A stretch of 64,000 bases of DNA from CAYHPR01 sp964358895 (GTDB taxonomy: Archaea > Micrarchaeota > Micrarchaeia > CABMEP01), in the NCBI GenBank assembly GCA_964358895.1, contig CAYHPR010000003.1, forward strand, positions 1 through 64,000, in the 5' to 3' direction. Positions 16,076-25,454 of this stretch are shown here, piece by piece. The notes under the pieces are model-generated. The model ran no database searches. It saw only the letters and a program-made list of their open reading frames with translations, and was not told where the DNA came from. Both the position numbers and the translations under genes were made by a program. Positions within the stretch are counted from its first letter, which is position 1. Each line of letters starts with the position of its first letter.

Positions 16076-16553
16076 AAAGGCCCCTTGTCTTCCTTCCTAA
16101 CCTTGTCATACCTCTAAATACACGTCCTTTTGGTAGAGTCAGACCCGTGAGTTTAGTGTCGACTAGAATAATTTCAAAAAATTTGAGCATACCGTCAGAA
16201 CCAACAAAGTATGAGTTAAGAACTTCAAGGTTTCTGAATGCTCTGGAAGCTCTCTCTTCAGCAATTAGTTGAAGTGATTTGTGTCTTGAGAAGAAACGAC
16301 CCGTCTTTGACGGTTTCCTTCCTCTAAGCATCTTGATACGTTTGCGTTTTCCTCTCTTTACACGTACTCGGACAACCACGTAACCTTTCTTTGCCTTGTA
16401 GCCCAGCGTGTGTGCTCTTGCGATATTTGTCGGTCTCTCAACACGTACCATCGGAGCTTCTTTTCTCCACTTAACGATTCTCTCCCGATAAATAGGCGAG
16501 CGTTCAGCATATTCGCTCTGGAACGTTTGTTGTATATGTTTATAAGAAGACAT
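16068..16553 (-). CDS. rpl15e: Large-subunit ribosomal protein L15e
   Basis: The 161 residues match L15e, with the diagnostic MVRVERPTNIARAHTLGYKA region followed by VVVRVRVKRGKRKR. It is an archaeal/eukaryotic ribosomal protein of the 50S subunit. I chose the ATG at 16553 (start of MSSYKHIQQTF) because it matches the family; a longer frame to 16589 exists. It is the first gene of the rpl15e-rnp3-(module)-rnp2 run. In many archaea psmA follows this operon; here psmA is ~47 kb away at 63458. Confidence 0.95.
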   Translation of the reverse strand: MSSYKHIQQTFQSEYAERSPIYRERIVKWRKEAPMVRVERPTNIARAHTLGYKAKKGYVVVRVRVKRGKRKRIKMLRGRKPSKTGRFFSRHKSLQLIAEERASRAFRNLEVLNSYFVGSDGMLKFFEIILVDTKLTGLTLPKGRVFRGMTRLGRKTRGLYA

Positions 16554-16624
16554 AATTATCTTTGATCCTTTAACTGTGATTACTTTCATCTAAAAGAATA
16601 TAAGTCTAACGAATAAGCCTATAA

Positions 16625-17857
16625 CTAAAATTCTACGTGTTTACCAGTTCCAACTGTTTCATCAGTCGATTCTTTCTTTTCTTCGCTTATCCTTCTTTCA
16701 ATTATTTCTCTCTTTTCAACTTTTTTTTCTTTTTCCTTTGGTTTTTTTTCTTCTTTCTGCCTTTTTTCACCGCTTATTTCATAAGATTGTTTTCGTTTTC
16801 CAATTTGTGTTTCGTAGAACTCATTGACTAGCCTGCTTGCTTCAGCAGCAATTTGGCTAGACCTATCTTTTTCTTCTTGCTCACTAAGCCATTTATTAAA
16901 TTTAGTCACATATCTGTTCAAAATATCGTTTAACTTACTTTTTTCTCCGTAGTCTACAATGTCCTGAGGTTTCTTAGTCTTCTTTTTCTTGACCCATTCG
17001 TCCATAAACTCTTTTTTGAGTTGTTCGACTGTTTTTTCTTTTGGTCTTTGTGAGTCTATAAATGCAAGATATTCCTCAATTGTTTTGTTTCCGCTCACTT
17101 TTCCTATAACTGCTTGAAATAAATTTTTTGCGTATCCCTCTGCGTCATTTCGCCATTTATCTTCGTCAGTTTGTGGCTCTATCTTTATCTCCTTTACATT
17201 TATTGTACGTACTTCATCCAATTTCTGATCAGTCAAGAATGCAAGGCAACTCGCTTGGCGGTTCATTTCAGTTATTGCATTTTCATATTCTGTCAATTCT
17301 TTAGGTTTCGGATAAGTGTTTTGATCACATTCTCTAAGTTTCCATCCGTTCGGCCCCCAATCCTCTTTATCCCATCTAGCTTCTTGTTTCCATTTCGAGT
17401 TAGCTAATGTAGTTCCTTTAGTATACTCTTCAATAACTGGTTTCATTCCAAGTTTTTCTATTATCCTACTTATCGCCCCATATTCTGATTCTGTGAGAAT
17501 AAGCATCAATTTTGCATCTTTATTTTCATCGATAAGAAGCTTGTTTAGTTCTCGGTATTGATTGACATCTATCGATCTATCCTTTTGTTGATAGTCTATT
17601 TGTTTTAAACATACTTTTGTTTTATCAATCAGTGTCATTGTTTCTTTGTAATCGTGATTAAGTTCTTTGTTTTTTTTCTGAGCTTTTTTTTCAACTTCGT
17701 AATATACTGCCATTACTTTTTCTTTCGTTTCTGCAGGTAGGCTTTCTGTCATTTTGTTAACGATTGCGTTCCGTAGTTCCTGGCGTTTTCTGAAGGCTTC
17801 TTTTTCTGTATCTATTTTCGGTGTTAGTAGTCTCGACACTCCCATTTTATCGCTCAT
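16625..17857 (-). CDS. Hypothetical long coiled-coil protein with KEKE tail (410 aa)
   Basis: This protein is highly charged and helical throughout, with long coiled-coil segments in residues ~1-110 and ~200-340 and a Lys/Glu-rich disordered tail from ~355. There is no signal peptide or membrane helix. A short Trp-rich stretch (KWKQEARWDKEDWGPNGWK) near residue 155 stands out. A TATA-like ATTTATAAATG about 25 bases upstream of the ATG at 17857 implies a leaderless message. It is divergent from the coiled-coil membrane protein at 17997, so it may belong to surface block B. I do not recognise it. Confidence 0.55.
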   Translation of the reverse strand: MSDKMGVSRLLTPKIDTEKEAFRKRQELRNAIVNKMTESLPAETKEKVMAVYYEVEKKAQKKNKELNHDYKETMTLIDKTKVCLKQIDYQQKDRSIDVNQYRELNKLLIDENKDAKLMLILTESEYGAISRIIEKLGMKPVIEEYTKGTTLANSKWKQEARWDKEDWGPNGWKLRECDQNTYPKPKELTEYENAITEMNRQASCLAFLTDQKLDEVRTINVKEIKIEPQTDEDKWRNDAEGYAKNLFQAVIGKVSGNKTIEEYLAFIDSQRPKEKTVEQLKKEFMDEWVKKKKTKKPQDIVDYGEKSKLNDILNRYVTKFNKWLSEQEEKDRSSQIAAEASRLVNEFYETQIGKRKQSYEISGEKRQKEEKKPKEKEKKVEKREIIERRISEEKKESTDETVGTGKHVEF

Positions 17858-17996
17858 ACATCAATATCCAGTTTTCATTTATAAATTAATGTGTTTTACA
17901 ACTTATTCGGGAAAATTTCAATCCCAAAGGTATTTATATGAGAAACGCATAACGTATTTAGTTAAGGACGAGGCGTGTGGGCGCCAGAGGGATTAT

Positions 17997-19466
17997 ATGG
18001 TTTCGATATTTGGAAGAAAGAAAAATACTAATCAAACAGATGATTCGGATAAGGATCAAGTCCGTTCAATCGTTACGCGACTGAGTGAGCGAATAAATAG
18101 TTCTAAGACAGATCTTGCAGCAATACAGCCCCTTATCTCAAATAAAGTGGCTGAAAAAGAAGATCTTCTAAGACAACAGGCAGAAGCTAGACTTAAGCAA
18201 GAAGGCATTGAATACGATATAGTTTATACTGTAAGAACGGTTAATGCAGAAGTAGATCAAAATAAAAAAGATCAAACATTAGTGGAAGAGTTGGGAGCAC
18301 GTAAAGCGCTTCTAGAAGTAAAATGCAAGGCTCTGCAAACTAATCTTGATGAAGAAGCAGCATATTTCGCTGATTTGCAAAAAAAGCACGAAGCAAACGT
18401 GAAAGAACTTTCTGGTAAACTTAAAAAAGCAGAAGCAGCTCTTTCTGACATTAATTCAAAGGAAACAAAAGAGCTTGTCGATGCAATTGAGAGACGTTCA
18501 AAAGAAGTGAATGAGGCACGTGATCAATTGAAGTTGCTTAAAGTACTTGATGATAAATCTGAAAAGAAAGAACAGGCACCTCTCTTTTCAGATTCAACAA
18601 AGAGAAAAATACGTAAATCTATTGTAGGCGTAGCCGTTGTAGCTGCTGTATTTGGTCTCTATAAATTAGTCGAATGGGGTACTAATAAGAAGCTAGAAAG
18701 CATAAGAAACGCTGCGAGAGAGGAGTTATTAATTGAAAATGCTAAACAACGGAAAGAAGAACGAAGAAAACTTGCTGAGCAGACGGCGAAAGAGGAACAA
18801 GAAAAGCAGGCAAGCTTAAGTGAAAAAGAGCGAAATATGTTGAAGTATAATGCTAGAATGCCATTACTTATAGAGGAGCTTAATAAGATTGCATCAGATA
18901 AGAAAAATTCAAGGAACAAATTAGCTAAAAGAATAATACAATTAATCAATGAAACAAGCCAAGATGAGTATAGAACCTTGGTTTTGTTCATAGGTCACGC
19001 AGAAAGAGACCTATACAAGCAGGGCTGGAATGGAGATTATAATCAAGACAATTCTCTTAACGATCTAAAAAAGTATATTCTTAAAGAAAGAGAAGTCGCA
19101 CAGGAACGTGCTAAGCCAAAAAAGATAACCGAGACAAAAGAGGCGCCTAAACAAGAGTACACGGATGCCCAAATACAAAATTCTAAAGAGGTTATGGCTC
19201 GTTTATTGGTCGATGTCGTAGAATTAAAAGGGCAAGTGCCAGTCATTAGAACTGCTGACAATGCCAATGAAGTACTGAAGATTTTGACCAATATCTATCA
19301 GGGATCCCTACAGTCAGATGGTGTCGAGTTCATTCCAAACGTAGAAGTTAGAAAAGACGAGAACTCAGAAACAACTAATATCAAAAATTATCTTGGTAAG
19401 CGCAAGGTTGTTCGTATCAGAGTTGTGGGCGACAGCAAGCTTGAAGCACAGATAGTTAAAAGATAG
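17997..19466 (+). CDS. Membrane-anchored coiled-coil protein with shared C-terminal domain
   Basis: The 489 residues comprise a long coiled coil (about 20-190), one membrane helix (about 207-225), a second charged helical region (about 230-380) and a C-terminal domain of ~100 residues. That last domain is clearly homologous to the end of the next protein: both have SKEVM, DNA--VL--LT--YQGS, GV-F-P and VVGDSKLEA. I chose the ATG at 17997, preceded by GAGGG, with a TATA-like box near 17930. The longer open frame upstream runs through the promoter and the divergent gene. Probably a membrane scaffold for surface block B. Confidence 0.72.
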   Translation: MVSIFGRKKNTNQTDDSDKDQVRSIVTRLSERINSSKTDLAAIQPLISNKVAEKEDLLRQQAEARLKQEGIEYDIVYTVRTVNAEVDQNKKDQTLVEELGARKALLEVKCKALQTNLDEEAAYFADLQKKHEANVKELSGKLKKAEAALSDINSKETKELVDAIERRSKEVNEARDQLKLLKVLDDKSEKKEQAPLFSDSTKRKIRKSIVGVAVVAAVFGLYKLVEWGTNKKLESIRNAAREELLIENAKQRKEERRKLAEQTAKEEQEKQASLSEKERNMLKYNARMPLLIEELNKIASDKKNSRNKLAKRIIQLINETSQDEYRTLVLFIGHAERDLYKQGWNGDYNQDNSLNDLKKYILKEREVAQERAKPKKITETKEAPKQEYTDAQIQNSKEVMARLLVDVVELKGQVPVIRTADNANEVLKILTNIYQGSLQSDGVEFIPNVEVRKDENSETTNIKNYLGKRKVVRIRVVGDSKLEAQIVKR

Positions 19467-19551
19467 TAGTTAAATCAATTTTACTATCTTTTATTTTCAT
19501 GCCTTCCCGTAAACATTTAAAAGGGAGGAGTGATCTAATACTCGTGAGGTC

Positions 19552-21228
19552 ATGGGTGATCGTACGCCAGTGCAAGCACAAAAAAAAGTTGAACCAAAAG
19601 TTAGCGATGTGCATAAAGTTGATGCGTCACTAGACCTTCTGTCGCTTTGGGTTGAACAAGGAAGAGGACAAAAAGGAAAGTTGGAACCTAATCGAGTTGT
19701 CAGTGCGTTGCTAATCTCAGATGATTTAAAGAAAGGTAATCAGTCCGACAGTGGCTTTAGAAGCGAAAAAGATGCAGAAAAAATATTCTCTACCCTAAAA
19801 AATGTCGTCGGGATAACAGAAAAAGGAACAGTGTTCGAATTTAAAACCCGAGACGATATTATGTATCGTACACGTTTATTTTTAAATGGTGAAAAAAGTT
19901 TTGTTCAGATTACACCTCTGCTTTCTCCACCGTTGGATCTTGCAGATCTCGAAGTTCGTATGAACGGCAAGGGATCTACCTATGAAGATGCAGCATTCGC
20001 AGTCCGCTTTTTGGCCGAAGGTAAAGGAGCAAGTACAATTCTTGTTTTTGACAGCCGAGAAACAGCCGAGAAATTTGCTGAACGTTTTTCTACTATTGCA
20101 GGCGTTACTAATTTCGAACAGAATAAAATAATCAAGGTCACTCCTCAAATGGGACGGCCGGTAAGTGTTAGGCAGGGTGGTAATAAAGTTATGTTTGCAG
20201 GAGATATCCGACTTATTTACAAAGAAATTTGGAACGAACTAAAAACGCAGTTTGGCCGTGATGAAAGCGATTTCAAGAGTAAACCATTCGATATTCAGTT
20301 AACTGTCAGAAATAAGAACGCATTGGATGTCGCATTAGATGCAATTATTTTGGCCGGTTTCATGTCTACCAACCAGAAAGTAGAATACTTGAGAGACGTT
20401 AATGACAAACTTACTAATATTTCAGCTGTAATAAGGACGGATCCGAAGGAGTATAAGAACCTTCTTAATAAAATGCTAAATCAGCAAAAAATTTGGATTA
20501 ATACATTTGATAAGGCAGACAGGTCAACCAAAGAAAGAATTATTTTTGAACTTGAAGATGAGTGGCGTAAAGCAGCTCAAGAACTAATAATCGAAGGGCC
20601 AGCCCATTATCTATACAAAGATTTACGAACACTGCGAGGGAAGGACCTTAGGGAGCTAAGGAATACTTTCGCTCTTAAATTAGGGATGAAAAAATTAGAA
20701 TCTCCTCCGCAACCCGAACCTTCAGTTAAGAAATCGACAGCCAAAACTGATGAACGGGAAGTCGAAAAATTCGTAGACATCAAAGGTAAAAATGAGGAGA
20801 AAATTTTGGAGCTGCAAAAGTCTGGAAAGGATGTTCCAGTCCTAGAAGTTTCAGAAAAAGAAGCAGATAAAATATTACAAGGGCTTATGACATTTAGAAA
20901 AACAGAAGAAAAGAAGGGCGTAAAAGAAAAAGTAGAAGAAAAGGCAGAAAAACTAAAGTATTCCTCTGAGCAGGTTGAGTCAGCTAAAGAAGTCATGAGT
21001 CAATTAAAGAAAGATCTTGTGGATATGAAAGGTATTTCGGTTACAAGAAAAGTGGATAATGCATCTGTCGTTTTAAGTGTTTTGACGGATCTTTACCAAG
21101 GATCAGTTAAGCAAGAAGGAGTCACATTCACCCCCTCAGATCTGCAGAAATTTCTAAAGAAAAAAGTTATGCGTGTCAGAGTCGTTGGCGACAGTAAGCT
21201 TGAAGCAGAAGTCATGAAAGCAGATTAA
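19552..21228 (+). CDS. Soluble protein sharing the block-B C-terminal domain (558 aa)
   Basis: No signal peptide or membrane helix is visible. Residues ~1-380 look globular, mixed alpha/beta; ~385-465 are a charged linker. Residues ~470-558 are the domain shared with the preceding protein (SAKEVMSQL, DNASVVLSVLTDLYQGS, GVTFTP, VRVVGDSKLEA). Sharing one domain suggests both proteins bind the same partner or each other. A TATA-like AAACATTTAAAAG at ~19511-19523 and the ATG at 19552 give a near-leaderless start. Function unknown. Confidence 0.7.
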   Translation: MGDRTPVQAQKKVEPKVSDVHKVDASLDLLSLWVEQGRGQKGKLEPNRVVSALLISDDLKKGNQSDSGFRSEKDAEKIFSTLKNVVGITEKGTVFEFKTRDDIMYRTRLFLNGEKSFVQITPLLSPPLDLADLEVRMNGKGSTYEDAAFAVRFLAEGKGASTILVFDSRETAEKFAERFSTIAGVTNFEQNKIIKVTPQMGRPVSVRQGGNKVMFAGDIRLIYKEIWNELKTQFGRDESDFKSKPFDIQLTVRNKNALDVALDAIILAGFMSTNQKVEYLRDVNDKLTNISAVIRTDPKEYKNLLNKMLNQQKIWINTFDKADRSTKERIIFELEDEWRKAAQELIIEGPAHYLYKDLRTLRGKDLRELRNTFALKLGMKKLESPPQPEPSVKKSTAKTDEREVEKFVDIKGKNEEKILELQKSGKDVPVLEVSEKEADKILQGLMTFRKTEEKKGVKEKVEEKAEKLKYSSEQVESAKEVMSQLKKDLVDMKGISVTRKVDNASVVLSVLTDLYQGSVKQEGVTFTPSDLQKFLKKKVMRVRVVGDSKLEAEVMKAD

Positions 21229-21327
21229 TGGCTCGTTCCGTTTATCCTATCTTCTAATTATCCGTTAGCCGTCGTCTATTGCATTGTATATTGAAAGACT
21301 TAAATAGGTAAAACGCACTAAATATTC

Positions 21328-24300
21328 ATGTACACAACGAGTTTCAGGTCTATTAAAGCAATTAAGAAGTTTATACTGCATCCTGTACGTAAGTTCATCA
21401 CTTATCCACTAGTTTCTACTTTTCTTATGTATAATACTGTTCTTGGAACAGATCTGTCCCAGGAGAATGACAAATATTTAAAAAGAACAATTGATGCTAC
21501 TATTATGGGAAGTGAAAAGGATATGGGTGGAGTCGTTGCGCAGAAAAAAGAAGAGGTAAAACCAATTACTTCAGCTCCTACTGTTGTCGGTATTATTGAA
21601 AAAGAGATCTATTCTTATCATCAAGCGAATGAAGAAATAAATGGTTTCAAAAGACAAGGATTAGAAACGTTAAATCAGTTCGATTCCTTATTTAACAGAT
21701 CAAAAAAGTTTAACAAAGAAAAATCTTCTCAATTTATCGATGCAGACGGTAAGCCACAGTTAAGAAAAGCATTAGATTGGTTAAACAAGAATATTGCAAA
21801 ATTTGAAGATGCTCCAAGAACTGATGCTTATTTTTTACAGCGTTCTCTTGAAATTTTGGGTAAGTTTGAGGCATCGGAAGAAAAAGTATTGGATTTACTT
21901 AAAAAAGTAGACAAAAGTTTTCAAGAAATCGGAATGGTTGAAGAGGTTCGTACAGCCATAATTGAGCATTATCTGCCCATTTTTTATCAGGCTGGAAATA
22001 TAATTGCAAGTCAAGCAGACAAACGTTCCTATGATGTAGCCGAAGGTAATGCCGATAATTTAACTAAATCCATAGATAGGTGGCACACATTCATAAGCAA
22101 GTCAGAGTTTACCAAAGAGGATGTTGAAAGTTTCGTTAATGAACAGGATAACTTAGAAAAAGAAAATAAGAAAAATCATAACCTAGAAATTGATTTGACT
22201 AATCCTAAAAATGATATCTCAGGCTTCACGGATTATTCTAAATTCAAGAGAGTACCATTCGACCCAGGCCTTAATTACATTGGCAAATACTATTCAGCTT
22301 TGTTCTCGATACAATTTGAGAAACCAGAAAAACTGAGGAATATTAACTGGTACTATTTAAGTCAGACAGATTTTGGGTACGCAACCAACGTTACATTCCA
22401 ATTAATGGATCAAGTTTACCAAGAAGGACTTCAAAGTGTAACTATTGTTAAAAAAGCACTCGAAGATTCGGTAGGTAAAAAAGTCAAAAAAGAAGAATTC
22501 AGATCAAATGCATTCTTACCTGAACGATTTGGCACGATAAGCGATTATTACAAAACTCAGCACAGAGATCTCAAAAATTTTGTAGGGCAGAGTTTTGATG
22601 AGTGGGTCGACATGTATAATCCGCCATATCCTCTTTTAGTCAAACTTAGACTTAGATTAGGAGAGCTTTATACAAAAAGCATTTATCATGCAGTTAGAAA
22701 TGAGAAATCAGAATTCGACCGTAACAAGAAAAGTTCAGAGCAGTTAGTCGCTGTTTTTGAAGAGACACTAAAATCTTCTAAAAAATATACTATTGAACAA
22801 CTTAAGAAATTGAACGGCGTTATGTTGACAGCTAGATCCGCTTCAGGATCTGAGCTTAGAGACATATTGCACGATCAGTACGGTCTTGGAAATTTTTACG
22901 ATTGGTTGGTCTTAAACAAAATCGATGTTGCCAAACTTCTTCTAACTATTCCTATAATTGAACCAGGTAGCAAAGAAGAGGTTTATCTGCGACACCCTCT
23001 TTATGGAAAACTCATGGACGTTTTTGTTACTTCCGTTTTTTATCCTCTTTCGAAAGAGCAAAAACCAAATATGCCTTACTTATCAAAGGAAGGCGAACGT
23101 TATCCTCTTTTTGGTAATGTTCCTTTTCGTGAATTCATAGTTGGATCTGATAAAAAGATTACTGAAAAGACAAAGGTATCTGAAGTTGACAAAATAATTG
23201 AAGAGAAAAATAAAACATTAATTCCACTGCCGCGTGATATAATCCTAAATGCGAGACAAAGTAAAGAAGATATTTCATTCTCACCTGGAGACTCATCAGT
23301 TAATACAAAGGTTGCGATCCAACCATACACTTTCGATCTAGTTTCGCACAAATATTCTAAAACAGACAAGGTTCATGATGAAGAAGCAATCTCCTTTACA
23401 CCTGGAGTAAGAACAACAATCTTCGGAGTTCCAGTCAATCTGACTATGTCAGACGAGTGGGGTGCAGATATCCCTGCGTATCTATTGAGAAATCCATTCG
23501 AAAAAGACTTTAGGAATCAGAGATGGGATGCATCCTATGAACAGGTTAAATTCACAAAAGATGATCAAACAATCGAAATAACTTATTCAGACATAAGTAG
23601 TTTCGATCAATTCGTTCTCCAAAATAAAGGATGGAATAAAGAAGGAAATATATATTCCAAAGGGAAGTACAAGTTGACAATAGGTGAAAATGATTTCGTT
23701 TTGAGCGATACAAAGCAAGAAGTTTCCATTAAGATTCCAAAAGATTTTTCAGAGTATGCTAGACCAGAAGATAAGGATAAAAAAAGAATTCGATACGGGA
23801 CAGAGGGTGTTAAAGTAGACATGCCTAGATACTATGCAACTTTCAAATCAAACAAAGCACCCGTATCTGCTGAGATACCGTTGACATCTGCCCACGGAGA
23901 TGTGCGTTTCATTAAGAGCTGGTTTTGGTTAAACAGATCTATTGTATCTGTGCCAGGAGACGGACTGAAGGCAGGACAGGACTTCCATGTTAAATCAATA
24001 GTTTCAAGAGAACCAACTCAAAGAACATTTTCTTTAGGTGTTAGAACTGGAGGATATTCAGCATATCAGACAAAAAGTGAGATTGAAACTAACTTACCTC
24101 CTTCTCTTTCAATTCAACCTCCAGTTTCTGTTTCTAGGACGATCAATCAGCAGCTTTCTTTTGTCAATACTGCATTTATTCCAAATCCGATAGTCTTGAA
24201 GAATTTGGGGATTAAAGCAGGAGATATTTTATCAGCTGCAGATTCATTGAAGAATTATGTAGATGTAATGCAACAGAATGCTACAAATATTAATCACGGA

Positions 24301-25398
24301 AATGCAGAGCTTGAAGCATATCAGTTATCAGTTCACGAATTATTCACAAAACTTTATCCAAAAGCAAAGGTGTCTGGTGAAATTAAGAACGTACTTGATC
24401 AGTATGCAAGAGATGGGCTTCTCACTGACAAAGTGGTTAACGCGCTCAAAGATGCAAATCTGATCGCAATACCAAACGGATCAACAACAGAAAGGACGGT
24501 TAAGCAGGACGTAAGTTTCAATATTCAATCATTCCTGCTTCGATTTACAAAAGTTAAAGGAGTTGTATTAGGTGCAGGTGGAGGATTCGGTGATGTTAAA
24601 TTTGACTATGAAATAACTGCACCAGTTCCAAGAATGAAACAAGAGTATTCTTCACTATTGAAGAGAGACGTGTTCCTGCCAGAAACAGACAACGAAGGAA
24701 GGCCAATACTGGACAAAAAGACATTCAATTTTTCAACTTCTGAAAAGATTAAAGGGCCAATAATCCAGATTGAGGGCAAACGTACAGCTGCTAGAATGGA
24801 ATGGTTATTTTCGGAATCTGTTGATGTAAAGAATCTTATCAAGTCCGGTCCAGCTGTTGCAGATGTTCCGATCGATCTTTTCAAAAAGAAATACAACAGT
24901 ATTCTCGATCTTGCACAATTGATAACTCTCCCGTTGGTTCCAACAATTAATTCAGTCAAAGTAACTGGCCAGCTCGGAGAAATGAGTTCATTAAGACTTG
25001 CTTGGGATGTTGCACACGTTCCTATGTCCGAACTTCCATTCTACGGACAAAAAATAGGCGAACAGGTATTGGATCGATTCCCAAACTGGCTTAGAAGAAT
25101 GATTCCAGAAGTTAAGGAGATTCCTTTTGGTGCAACAATCGGATTTGTTGCTGAGAAACAAAAGGCAGGAAGTATTGAGGTTGATTTTGAAAAATATGCG
25201 AATGCAAAGATCCAGTTTGGTCCAGAAGCTATCCGATTCTGGTGGATGACGACAGTCGGAAGAAAGGATCAAGAGATTAGGCAATATGGAATGTCTGTCG
25301 ACCTTCAGCAAGCATTCCAAAAGAAATGGCTTCCACTCAGAGCATTTGCGTCTAAGGGACAAGACAATACGCATATTGGTGTTGAACTAACTTGGTAA
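21328..25398 (+). CDS. Giant secreted protein of block B (1356 aa)
   Basis: The N-terminus has a basic region and a hydrophobic stretch (about 22-40, FITYPLVSTFLMYNTVLG) that could be a signal peptide or anchor. Residues ~50-600 are mainly helical. Residues ~620-1356 are strand-rich with alternating polarity and end THIGVELTW, an aromatic last strand. No C-terminal membrane helix is present. A middle stretch (YYSAL...NWYYL) is vaguely like YFSAL...TWNAV of the 1146-aa protein, suggesting distant relationship; this is inference. A TATA-like box ~25 bases before the ATG implies a leaderless message. Likely a large envelope protein. Confidence 0.68.
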   Translation: MYTTSFRSIKAIKKFILHPVRKFITYPLVSTFLMYNTVLGTDLSQENDKYLKRTIDATIMGSEKDMGGVVAQKKEEVKPITSAPTVVGIIEKEIYSYHQANEEINGFKRQGLETLNQFDSLFNRSKKFNKEKSSQFIDADGKPQLRKALDWLNKNIAKFEDAPRTDAYFLQRSLEILGKFEASEEKVLDLLKKVDKSFQEIGMVEEVRTAIIEHYLPIFYQAGNIIASQADKRSYDVAEGNADNLTKSIDRWHTFISKSEFTKEDVESFVNEQDNLEKENKKNHNLEIDLTNPKNDISGFTDYSKFKRVPFDPGLNYIGKYYSALFSIQFEKPEKLRNINWYYLSQTDFGYATNVTFQLMDQVYQEGLQSVTIVKKALEDSVGKKVKKEEFRSNAFLPERFGTISDYYKTQHRDLKNFVGQSFDEWVDMYNPPYPLLVKLRLRLGELYTKSIYHAVRNEKSEFDRNKKSSEQLVAVFEETLKSSKKYTIEQLKKLNGVMLTARSASGSELRDILHDQYGLGNFYDWLVLNKIDVAKLLLTIPIIEPGSKEEVYLRHPLYGKLMDVFVTSVFYPLSKEQKPNMPYLSKEGERYPLFGNVPFREFIVGSDKKITEKTKVSEVDKIIEEKNKTLIPLPRDIILNARQSKEDISFSPGDSSVNTKVAIQPYTFDLVSHKYSKTDKVHDEEAISFTPGVRTTIFGVPVNLTMSDEWGADIPAYLLRNPFEKDFRNQRWDASYEQVKFTKDDQTIEITYSDISSFDQFVLQNKGWNKEGNIYSKGKYKLTIGENDFVLSDTKQEVSIKIPKDFSEYARPEDKDKKRIRYGTEGVKVDMPRYYATFKSNKAPVSAEIPLTSAHGDVRFIKSWFWLNRSIVSVPGDGLKAGQDFHVKSIVSREPTQRTFSLGVRTGGYSAYQTKSEIETNLPPSLSIQPPVSVSRTINQQLSFVNTAFIPNPIVLKNLGIKAGDILSAADSLKNYVDVMQQNATNINHGNAELEAYQLSVHELFTKLYPKAKVSGEIKNVLDQYARDGLLTDKVVNALKDANLIAIPNGSTTERTVKQDVSFNIQSFLLRFTKVKGVVLGAGGGFGDVKFDYEITAPVPRMKQEYSSLLKRDVFLPETDNEGRPILDKKTFNFSTSEKIKGPIIQIEGKRTAARMEWLFSESVDVKNLIKSGPAVADVPIDLFKKKYNSILDLAQLITLPLVPTINSVKVTGQLGEMSSLRLAWDVAHVPMSELPFYGQKIGEQVLDRFPNWLRRMIPEVKEIPFGATIGFVAEKQKAGSIEVDFEKYANAKIQFGPEAIRFWWMTTVGRKDQEIRQYGMSVDLQQAFQKKWLPLRAFASKGQDNTHIGVELTW

Positions 25399-25454
25399 CC
25401 TGCGAAGAGCAGACATTAAAAAGATAAGTTACTTGATCTATAGATCCTGATTGT

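Noticed and set aside
17961..17996. GC-rich GGCGTGTGGGCGCC stretch before the ATG at 17997, considered as a hairpin riboswitch or terminator
   Set aside because: The possible stem is only 4-5 bp and it ends at a plain ribosome site; no known riboswitch core is visible.
17754..17996. N-terminal extension of the coiled-coil protein at 17997
   Set aside because: It would run antisense through the start of the divergent gene and through the TATA box; the composition is unlike the rest of the protein.
20607..20996. Minus-strand frame of 129 codons opposite the 19552 gene
   Set aside because: Ser/Phe-rich shadow of a Lys/Glu-rich linker; no promoter or ribosome site.
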